From positions 1,080,786 through 1,144,785 of the forward strand of contig KL647298.1 of the NCBI GenBank assembly GCA_000727475.1: 64,000 bases of DNA, read 5' to 3'. A program made the position numbers and the translations under genes. Below are positions 25,425-36,100 of the stretch, in pieces. The stretch is from Sarcocystis neurona (Eukaryota; Apicomplexa; Conoidasida; Eucoccidiorida; Sarcocystidae). The notes beneath the pieces are model-generated. The model saw only the letters and a list, made by a program, of their open reading frames with translations. It made no database searches and was not told where the DNA came from. Positions within the stretch are counted from its first letter, which is position 1; every line of letters begins with the position of its first letter.

Positions 25425-27423
25425 CTCTCAAGTTTCTGCTGCTGTTGCACGAAGCCATGCTGCTGCTGCTGCTCCAGCGCTGGCGGTAGGAAGCCGCACG
25501 CGGTCGTCGGGGCCTCCTGTGGCTTGGTGTCTGTGCTGAAGCAGCAGCAGCAGTAGCAGCAGCCACAGCCGTTCTGTCGAGAAATCGACAGGTAGCAGGA
25601 AGACGCGACGCAGTCCTGCAAAACTTCCTCCACGGCTGCAGGTGTTCGTGGAAGCGACGTTCAGAAGGCGATGCTCTTTTCATCTGTGTGTGCGTCCATA
25701 ATGAAAAAGTTTCCTTCCGGTATTCTCTTCGACTTCTGTTCCTCTCTTTCTCTGCGTTCCCCTTCCGAACACGTCTTCCTCTCTCTTCCGCTTTCTCTGT
25801 CTTCCTCTTTCTCTCTTTCTTGCCCTCTGTCTGTCTCTGAATTTCCCGACGTCTTGCTCCGGCAGACGACGCAAAGATACGTACGGACGCACACCAACAA
25901 ACGGGCACCGTCCGATAAAAAACAGACCCGACATATACAGCAAGGAGACGAAGCGTACATACACGCATATAGACAGACACATACATACATGTGGAGAGAA
26001 ACGGTGACACGCATGCATACATACATATACATATATATGTGTAAAAAATATGGACAATACAGATCGACAGCGGGAGAGAGACACAGAGACGCACGTAGGT
26101 TCAGTCCAGATACATACAACAACGAGACGACGTGTGCATGTACGTATGTATGTAGACAGACACATACACACATGTGGATAGACAGGGTGACATATATATA
26201 TATATATATAGATAGATAGATAGATGTATATATATGTATACATATACATGGGTGAAATATATATGTATAGCACAGATCGATAGGGAGATACATACGAAGG
26301 TTCATGGGCAGAAACGTCGAGGCGTGCACGCGTGTCCACTCCTGTCAGTTTCAGTAGAACACAACTGCTGTCTGGACACTTCCACAAGTACGCATTTACG
26401 TTTAACTTCGTTCTCCCCCTCTTCTTTTTTCGTCCTCTCTCTTATATATATATACATATGTAGGGTGCATAAGTTTCTACTAATACACACGTGGGGATGG
26501 CGCGTCCTGCAGCTGCAGAAACAGCTTCGATTGACGAAGGCGCGTGTTCAGGTTGCCGGACTTCGCCACAAAAATCTCCTTCTTCGCTAAGGAAATACAG
26601 CGCAACACCGACTACCTGCTTGAAACTGCAGCAGAGAGAGCTGCTGGTGGTGCGCCGACGCGGTGGCGGCTTGAACTCAGCAGCGGGCAACGAGCAGCAG
26701 AACCGAAACAGAACGAGAATCTTCACGTACACCAGGCAAACCTCGAACAACCTCAGGCCTTCTTCTGTAGATCTGAATAGGTGCAAATAAATTCACACAC
26801 ACACACACAGAGGGGAATACACTTGTGTACGTCCACCAAACAAACTTCGGACGTTCGGCTTCTATGTATGTCTGAATATACACGAAAATATTCACACAGG
26901 CACACAGACACAGGAGTCCACTCGTGCGTGTCCACCAAGCAGACTTTCGAGAAGCTGCGGCCTTTTTCCGTCTACCTGAACAAACTCAAATAAATACACA
27001 CACACGTCTCCGGACGGGCTGCGGCCTTTTTCTGCATATATGTATGAATACATACAAATAAATACACACACAAACGCAGAGAGGACTGGGGTGTGTGCGT
27101 TCACTAGGCAGACTCCGGACAAGCTGCGGCCCTTGTATACTTGAGTACAGACGTAGAACCAGAGACACGTAGGAACCCCCTCCACAGAAACGGGTGGGAG
27201 AGAAAACGTTCTTCAGCTACACACACAGATGTACGTGTACATACATATGCACGTGTAGATGTAGAAGTGAGTGAATATACCATGACGGGATTTCTGCGGG
27301 TTTCTGAGTCCTCACCAACAAGTGGCAAACCAGGAAATAAGACGTATAGATTGAAGAGCACTGCGAAGGCGCAAGGGCGACAGGGCGTCGGGTGGAAACT
27401 TGCGCAGAGGTTGCGGTGTCCAT
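25425..27423 (-). CDS. Hypothetical three-exon gene (weak model)
   Basis: Function not recognised. Model: exon 1 27316-27423 starts MDTATSAQVSTRRPVALAPS and ends at an excellent donor (TTG|GTGAGG). Exon 2 is 26489-26675 and includes VVGVALYFLSEEGDFCGEVR. Exon 3 runs from 25635 to about 25425 and starts VEEVLQDCVASSCYLSISRQ, later with a Gln run. Phases 0, 1 and 2 fit across the joins, and composition is less repetitive than the surroundings. Against it: the exon 2 acceptor is weak, the exon 3 end is a guess, there is no domain match, and exon 2 adjoins a tandem repeat. It lies in the same orientation as XPG, about 1.5 kb upstream of the XPG start. Confidence 0.3.
25928..26195. repeat. Direct duplication, about 177 bp offset
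   Basis: The block at 25928-26017 (containing TAGACAGACACATACATACA and GGTGACA) recurs in diverged form at 26105-26193 in the same order, followed by a TA microsatellite. Confidence 0.65.
26725..27160. repeat. Tandem repeat, about 105-120 bp, four diverged copies
   Basis: Each copy has, in order, a CACCA(A/G)GCA(A/G)AC segment, a GAAGCTGCGGCCTTTTTCTG-like segment, an AAATAAATACACACACAC segment and a GAGAGGA...GTGTG segment. Copies become less alike toward the left end. Confidence 0.7.
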
Positions 27424-30400
27424 ACACCGCACAGAAGAGGAAAAAAAGTTAGCACGTGGAGACATATATTTATAAACAGATAGGTGTGTATGCTTGCTAG
27501 TGCAAAGACGGAGTGCTACGAGTCACACAGAAAAGCGGAAACAGGCGATTTATCAACAACAGTACACTTGCACGTACGGTAGCACCCGCACAGAGAGTAC
27601 ATTTGTGTAAGAAGCGCGGATGTAGGTAGCCAACATCCGGCGCGTACGTGCACTGCATCTGTCAAGGGATGGTGTGCGGTGTCATTGGAAGAGATGCTGG
27701 TAGATGGATATAAAATTTAGGGCAAGTGAGGAAAAATATATCAGATATACAGGCTGTTATTCCAACCGTGATCTGTACTCACTCATGTGCATACAGTCTG
27801 CTTACATTTATATATATATATATAGTTATACTCGTCCATAAATGGGTGTGCGACAAACGAGTGACAAACATGTAGAAAACTTTGAAGTCCTGGTAAGCGG
27901 CAGCAAGTAGAAGCAGAAAAAAGGGAGTGAGAGAGAGCGACAGGGAGATAGAGACACGGAGCGACCCTCATCGCGGTGCGACTATATGAGAGGTAAGGAA
28001 GGGAAGAGTATAGAAAACAACGCACATCAAGAAGGTGGAGCACACGCGACTATGGAAGCATGCTGCGAATATAGAGGGACTCACACGTGTGCAGAATAGC
28101 ACACGAGAGGGAGCGAGTGAAGGGGATACCCATTTGTGTGGACCACATAAGAGAATTTGCCCGGAGAGATGGAGAAATACAGCAGGGCAACGTAGAAGTT
28201 CCGCTGTTTTCTTCCTACCGTTTGACGGAAGCAACGGGCAGGCGAACTAATGCTGGGGAGGGAGGGACGAAATGAAACGAAATCAAGGTAGAACTGCTGA
28301 TACGGAAAGCCCCCCTCAGTGTCCAGGGCAGAGGATGCGCGTTGCAGAGCAGAGGCGATCCACAAGGACATTACAAAAAACGAGGAAGCGAGCGACTGAA
28401 ACGGCAAGAGTGCAACAGATACGGGGGACAGAAGAAGAAGAAGCACAGAAATATTTCGGAACCACGGTCAGCGCTCGATACGAAACGGAGATGACCCGGC
28501 GACACCGGAGGAAATCGAAGTAATGCGAAAGGACGCTTAGAAAGAAGACGCAGAGAAGCACGACGAAAAGTGTTGGTAAGCTGGGTCGAAGGCGAGGAAG
28601 AAGATAACGTGGGTATTTGAGCAGCTGTATTGAAAGAAGAGTCGAGACATTATTCTTGGGGGGTCGATACGCTTGCAGCTAGACGGCGGTCGCTTAACAT
28701 AGCTAAAAATTTACACACCCACACAGTATGCGTGAACACTCAGGTGGAGGTCCCCATGTGTTGACGCTACAATAGAATTATGGTTAAGTGATCGGCCTAA
28801 TATAGAACGTCTGTGGGCAGGAAGAAGTACAGCGTGATATCCATAGAAATATGGATAGCAGTACATTACTTCCTCTACAGGGTACTCCCGGGATCTGTGT
28901 GCACAATGGAGTAAATATTACGTAGTTCTCAGGCATACGTGTATTACTATTCTGCTCGGGGACTGTAATGCGTTCTAATCTAGTGAGATAGCAGATGCCT
29001 GTCGAAACACGGTTCGACAATGCGAAGAACCGAAAGTGTGCGAGAGAGGCCAGCAGCAGTACGACGCAGGATCCAGTCGGTGAGCCGGGAGTGTGTGCTT
29101 CTGCCTCATTTCTTCGCATGGAAACATTATAATACTGTGTGTGGAGCAGACAAATAATTAGGTCTCTGCTTACCTGGATATATAAGCATTCATTCATACA
29201 TTCGTATGTACAGATATGTATGTGCATATCGACCGACCTCGATCTACATATGGGAACAGGCAATATATGTGTACGTATACACATGCATACGCATATCTGC
29301 TCTGCCACAGATGTGTACGCCCGCCATTCACTGTCTTTAATTTATCTGTACATATGTATGTAATGACACAAGATATGTATATACATATGTATCTATGGGT
29401 TTGTTGTTTGCAGACACACGTGTACCATGCTTCCGATGCTACTGTTGTTGGTAGTGTTTCAGCGAGCTCATGCGAGTTCGTTATCCGGACGCGAAGAGCT
29501 GGCAGTATCTCACTGATGCTGCTCGAGAAGGGATTTACAGACGCGGAAACTGGAATAGACTGAGCTGTTCTCTTTTAGTTAGTGGTGTTGTTCTAGCAGC
29601 CCCTGTTCTTGATGGTACATAGCTGTAGAGATACAGATTTGTCGTGAAGAGGGGAATTCGAGGTGTCTGCCGCTCAGTTCGCCCGTCGGCTGTGTAGAGA
29701 TTTACACACGTACACGTTTGTTCACCTTGTAGGGGAAGTATCTGGGACGAAGTTTTGAGTGTATACTCACCGGTTGTGGCTGCTTGTAGCGCGTAAGATG
29801 CGCTTGGCCGCAGGTATTGCTGTTATACCTCAATAAATATTGTCGCTGCCCTGAGCTTCGCCTGTAACGCAGAAGTGCTTTTTCTACAGTTCTCGCGCAG
29901 TTACTGTTTGCCGCGCCCAGTAGTCTACGGGGAGTGGATTTTCATAAAGTACTGGCATCTCCTCTCTAACTCAGTTATGGCAGGTGGTAACTAAGAGCCT
30001 TCATTCTTCGTATGCTCCGTTTCGGCCACCGTTGTCCACTACAGATTTGACGTTAAAAATCAAAACTCCTCGACTACATGTGCCGGAGACGGGCGCGACA
30101 GCCACGTGTACATTTCTACCACCGGCCGCCTGCGTTGACACATTGTGGAGACTTGTCGTCTCACGTGAAACGTTGAAGTGGTGTTACGAGCTTAAGATAC
30201 TATTTTAAGTCTGGTGGAGTTTCTGCTACGATCCTCAGCTGCACTTTCGTAAGCAAAATTGTGACTATCGGACTTGATATGCTACCAGTTGTGTAACTGA
30301 TGTTACTGACGAATAGTCACCCGTATGACTATGGCTGTAGTGCCATCTCTTATTTCCCTCGGGTGAAGAACTGCCGTCGCTGATTGAGGACAGCTCCTGT

Positions 30401-32850
30401 GGCTCAATCAGCTGTGCAAGTTTAAAGCGAAAGCTCAAACGTTTACGTGACAGTGCTTGCCACTCGTGTTTGAGTACTGCTTCCTCACACACAAAGTTCC
30501 TGGTGTCAAAACCGAGTCAGAGCAGCTGTTAAACATCTGTAAAAATTTGCACGACACGAAAAGACGCTGGGATTCTTGCGGAGTTGCTATACTAGGCTGC
30601 ACTGCGGCATTGCCAGTGGCCATTGCTCGCGTCTGTGTCCTGTTTATTAAGCAGACTTGCCTTAAGGCACAGTCGCACCTGCAGTGCCATACACGGAAGC
30701 AATGAAGAGTCGCTATACACTATATATAGTGACATACTGCCCTTTCGGAGTGAGTGCTACTGGCCCCGTTCTCTGCGAAGTCGTGACCTGATGTGAGCGA
30801 AACTACATCCTCTCCGCATCCTCTTCACCGCGTGGAATTAGCGGTACCACCTGACAGGTACTGAAAAATGCAGTCCGGAACTCCTGCACAGGACTGATAC
30901 ACATGAGAGCGGTATAGTCTGGTGAGTGTTCATGGTCACGGCAGAGATCCGTTCCTATCCATACACAGTTACTGCAGCACCTTGGTAACTAAGGTTGTCA
31001 CTTCTTGTGCAGTAGCTGCTTCTTACGAAAATTCGATGCCTTCTTTTGTTTTTGAGTTGATGTTCGTAAAGACACTGCCTTCGACTGTTGACGTGCTCGC
31101 GGTAAGGAACGAGTTCTCGTGAAGTGTCGCTTGTGCCACAGTTACTTTGGATACAGTTCGAAAGAGAGTCGTCTTGAGGAAAGCCGGTAGGGAAGAGACG
31201 TAGTACGTAAAATAAGATGGATATTTTTCAAAGGGATAAATCAATAACGTTAAAAACTCTGCAGGCAGGTGTACGTTCATGTCGCGACGGGAAAGCGCGC
31301 CCCCTGGCCCGCAGGAATACTTTCGCGCGTGTGGGTTGTAGATGTACGTCACCGCTGGTGCCTCGACCATGCAGCCGCGCAGGTGTGTGTGTGTGTGTGT
31401 TTTCATATAAATGGATGTATAGATGTATGGATAGAGGAACACTGTGCACCTGTGGGCGTGCATATTTTTCTGTGCCAGATGTGTATACGCTTCTAAGTGT
31501 ATCTCCCGTCTGAATGTGTGTAGTGAGTGCGTGGTCGGGTGTACCTACGAGTAGGCACACAATATACTGTGGCAGATTTGGATGTGTGTGCATGTACACC
31601 TGGACGCCTATGCTTAATTTAAGCTTTTTCTCTCTATGTTTATATTCGTTTATATATATATATATGTATCTATGTGTAGTCTGTATATGTTTAGGTGGCG
31701 CTCAGCGGTCCGTGTGCGACTATTGTTGTGTGCATATGTCTCTGTGTGTGTGTGTGCTACTGCTGCATATGCATGCAAACTTGTTTGCTTTCGCCCACAC
31801 ACATGTACGTATATGTAGACGTGTAGTTAGACACGCATCTGCAGCACGTTGTCAAAAATACGTGTCCTCGCAATTTGTATGCAGGCCTACCCACAGGTAT
31901 ACATATATACATATATGCGTGTGAATACGCATGTATTCCTTACAAGTGGGTTTGTGTTATATCACTTTGGACACACGGACAGCTGTGTAATTTTTTCCTG
32001 TGTCTGCGCCAGTGAATGTAAGTGCCACGAATAACCATTGCTAACCCTACTGCGTTTTTAGAGAGAAAAGAAGCAAAATTCGTAGAAACCCACCGTCAAA
32101 AAGTTCCGTGAAGGGAGACGCACGCATACGTATGCAGGATAGGAGCAGTTACACTGAGTAAGTATACATATATATACATCAATTATATTGAGTACCAACA
32201 TATATACATATAAGTATATATACATAGATAGATAGATATATGGTTACCTATCGGTAGGACTGCATACGTGCATCTGTTGCTATATACATATACACCGAAG
32301 GTTGTCTTTTTTTCGCCATCTACATATATGTGTGTGTCTCTCTCTGATTGCAGGTCGAGAGGAGTATCTGCAGTGTCACAGTTGCCGCAGCGTGCAGTGC
32401 CTAGCTCTTGTCGATACGTGTTGAAATGGGGCACCGCAGCCAACGAAGACAAGCCTCCCAGCCTTTTCTTCCCAACGTTCACGCCAACGAGTTCCGTAGA
32501 CTTCACGTTTCGCGGTCAAAAAACAAATTGATTCAAAGGCCGCAAATTCACGCGTGCGTATATGCCTGTACTTTCACACGTAGGTCTATACACATACGTG
32601 TGAAAGTAGTTTAGATACGCTTAGTAGACGCCAGTCCGCGCGTACGTGTACCACGGGCTCTCTTCACGTAAAAGCGTAAGCCAGTCCGGTGTATGTACAC
32701 GGCGTGTCAACACGTGTGGTACATACTTCGTAATTCTGCAGGGTGACACTTGTACGTGTATCGGCATGTAGGGATGGGTGTGAAGACTCTCTCTTGCTGC
32801 AGGCCGCCACGTAGCTAAATTAGTGTCTGCGGAAGACAGCAGCAGCGACG
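27424..32850. other. Low-repeat island with no assigned gene
   Basis: Unlike the rest of the window, about 27.4-31.2 kb has almost no CAG/CTG runs and few TA runs. Small open frames exist on both strands, including a short frame with a signal-peptide-like start at 29427 (MLPMLLLLVVFQRAHASS, donor candidate at 29505) and open stretches on both strands at 30265-30705. A frame at 32354-32531 follows a good acceptor (CTCTCTGATTGCAG). None has a recognisable domain and no consistent exon chain was found, so none is called as a gene. Spliced genes may be hidden here. Confidence 0.4.
32569..32608. other. Perfect 14-bp inverted repeat (hairpin)
   Basis: TACTTTCACACGTA at 32569-32582 pairs exactly with TACGTGTGAAAGTA at 32595-32608, leaving a 12-nt loop. 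It sits about 240 bp beyond the 3' end of the minus-strand uS10m reading frame. Confidence 0.85.
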
Positions 32851-33139
32851 TCACTTTGCCTTCCTCTTTTTTTTCCGTTTGCTCGTTTTTTCGCGTTTCT
32901 TCTTGCTGACTGCCGCAGCAGAGGCACCCGCGCTTCTTCTCTTCTTCAATTGCAGAACACCTGTCGCGTCTCCTTCTTCTTCTGTACGCGGTGCCGGCGG
33001 GGGTTGTGCGTAGGGGTCACCAGGGACAACGTGGTCTTCTGGCGGCAGGGAGAAGTCGCCGAAGAATTTAATGCGAGGCCGGTAGAGAGGAAGACCTCTG
33101 CGTTTGCGAGAGAGTCTCTCTCGGTAGTGGTTATCTGCG
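32851..33139 (-). CDS. uS10m: uS10m last exon (basic C-terminal tail)
   Basis: Acceptor TTCTGCAG before 33139 completes an Ile codon split with the previous exon. It encodes ADNHYRERLSRKRRGLPLYR then PRIKFFGDFSLPPEDH, and ends with a Lys/Arg-rich tail and TGA at 32851-32853. The nearer acceptor GCGCAG would break phase. Confidence 0.65.
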
Positions 33140-36100
33140 CTGCAGAAGCACAGAAATAAAGGAGAAGCAACGGCAGCAGCCACAGAGACGAATGCGTGCA
33201 GCAGCAGCGCGTCAGCGAGGGCTGTCAGCGCTCCAGCAGCAGCGATACATATACATGCAAGCACAAGCAGCGGCACCACCCGAACACGCCTGCAGCGCGC
33301 GGGCAGCAGCGCGCATGCAGCAGCAGCAGCGAGAGAGAGAAATAGCAGGCGCACGCTGCAGCAACAGCACCGATAGCAGCAGCAGCAACGGCACGCATGC
33401 AGGAAAACCACCAGCAGCATGAATTCACGCGGGCGTAGGCGCAGAAATAGCAGCGGACGACGAACCGGAAGAAAAGGACGAAGAAGGCAAGGAGAAATAA
33501 GGGAAGAGCAAGACGAAAGAAAAGAGAGCGGAGCAAAAGCAGAAGAAAAAGAAGAGAGAACAGGCGAGTGAGGACGCAAGATGGAGAGGGCTGACATTAT
33601 ACGAGAAGAGCAGGCATGCAGTGCAGATAGAGAAGCCGAAGAACGGACGGGGTGGTCGCGAGAAGCAGAAGAGCGCAAGAGGCGAAGAAGAGTGAGGAGG
33701 GGAAGAGAAAAAAGAAAGCAGGAAGGAATTTTCAAGAGAAAAAAAACGAACCGGCAGGGGGGCGCCGCAAAAGATATACGGCGAAGGCGGGGACGAAGAA
33801 GCGGAGCGAAAGGGGGGAGAAACGAAGAAGAGGGCAGGAAAACAGCAGAGGAAACGGAGGGACAAGAAAAGGCAGAACGGCGAAGAGAGGGAGATATGAA
33901 GTTGGAAGAGGCAACGAGAAAGGGCCGCGGCCGGGGGCTCTCACATTCTCAACATTTTCTCAATTTCTGCAACTGTGAATCTTCTAAGGTCGTGGAACGA
34001 CGACGGCCACGTGACCAGACGGTCGTACTGGTATTTCTCAGAAAGGAGCTGTTTTATCAAAAACTCCTTCTTCTCCATTTGCTGCAGCAGTCACAAAAGA
34101 AAAAACAAACACCTACACCTCTACAAACAAATACACATATAGACGCACGTCGGATTACACCAGTCCCACGTATCTATCTATATACCTATTTACATCTGTC
34201 TACTTATATATATATGTATGTAGTGGATTCGTGTATATACAAGTTCACACGCATAGAGATTTAGACACTTATATGCATATACATACATATGTATGGATGC
34301 ATACGTACATAGAGATGCATATATATATAGATGTAGATACATGTCTCTCTGATATATATATATATGTATGTGAATGCGTATGTACCTAATGATGTATGCA
34401 GATATATATATATATATACATACATATACATACATACATTTATGTATATGTCAACGCAGATGTGTGGATATATATATATATATATACGTATGTGTACGTG
34501 TAGAGATATATATGTACATCTGTACATGCGTGCATACTTATACAGATCATACACATTATATATATATGAAAGCACACGTATAGAGATATATGTATACATA
34601 TATATGTATGTAATGCATGTGTATAGATATATACGCAAATAAAATATACGTATAGCTGTATATATATATATATATCTATGCACGCGTAAGTGAACGATTA
34701 AACGAGGAGAGTGAAATTTCAGAAGTTTCTTTTCTTCGGTGTCGAAGTAATGCAGCAGCGTGAGGGACCCTGCAGGCCTGTCTACAACTCCACATACAAA
34801 TACGTATAAGCGTGAACTCTCTTTTCATGCTGTGCCGTGTACGTACACATATACGTAGAAACACATATATATATATGTATAAATTTGGAGAGAAAAGATA
34901 TACATATACAGATATAGATAGACAGATAAATAGATAAATACAGGAAGAATGATACGCACATATATATATATATGGATATATTCGTGTCTGTGTAGGGATA
35001 CAGATACATAGTAACAGATATGAGGACACATATACACGGATGTAGAATGAGGCGTTGTAACATGCGCGGGCAGATATCATCAGTGGAGAATGACTTGTGT
35101 CTCTCCGTCGAAGGCGACGAAGACAGAAGCACATCCTACTGCCGCACATGCAGACAGTCTGAGGCGGCCGTCTTCCGTCGCCTATTTATTCACGTGCATA
35201 AAGAGAGACTGAGACGGAGACAGATACGAACAAATCTAGTTACATTTATATATATATATATATGTATGCTGGGGGTGCAGCACGCGTAGATGCATACAGA
35301 GGCGCACACACACACAGAGGCAAAGTAGAGTGTTGTTTTCTAAGAAGATGGAGAGGAGCACCGTTTGGCAGCTTTTTTCTCTTTATTTCTTTCTTTCTCT
35401 TCTTTCTGTTACTTGTTGATATTCAAAGTACTTGGAAATCCACTTTTCCTGAAAATTTAACTTCGCGTAGATATCCTTCGCCTTAAGCGGCAGCCGGTAC
35501 GGCTCGTAGCGCATGTCGTACTGCACCTGCTCAGGCAGCTCGATCGCCAACAAGCCGCGTAGCACGCCTACTTCCCCGCTGCTGCTGCTGTTGTGACTCT
35601 CCTGCAGCAGCCCCCCGGCTTCCTCGTCCTCCTGCTGCTGCTGCTGTTGGTTCCTCTGCTGCTCGCCGTGCTCCTCCACTGCTCTCTCTTCGTCTACCTC
35701 CATCTCTTCCTCCTCTTGCGCTTCTCTACGCAGTTGCTGCTCCCGCTGCATTGCCCGCTCGGGCTGCTGCTCTCGCTTCACCTGCTGCTGCTGCTGCTCC
35801 TCCTCCTTCTGGGGTGTCGGCGGCGGATTCGGCGCCCCCGCTTCCTTGTGGCTGCTGCTGCTGCTGCTTCTGCTTCGGCTAGGCCACGGCATTTTCCCCC
35901 AGCGTCCAGGATGTCTCTCTCCCACGAGTTCTGCCCGCACCAGCTGCTGTCGCTGGTGAACGTCGATAATTCTTCGTCGCTGCACGAGTTGAAATTGCTC
36001 CATCGCCTTCCGATGTTTAAACGGCGACTTTAACAGAGAAAAGCGACGTCGTGCCGACGGAAGACGCGCCGGATTTGAATATAAATAACCCGGACCCGCT

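Noticed and set aside
34684..34777. Extra uS10m exon (SLTLLHYFDTEEKK)
   Set aside because: Coding-like, but its phase does not fit the good donor at 35413. Direct joining of 35413 to 34081 is in phase. Kept only as an alternative.
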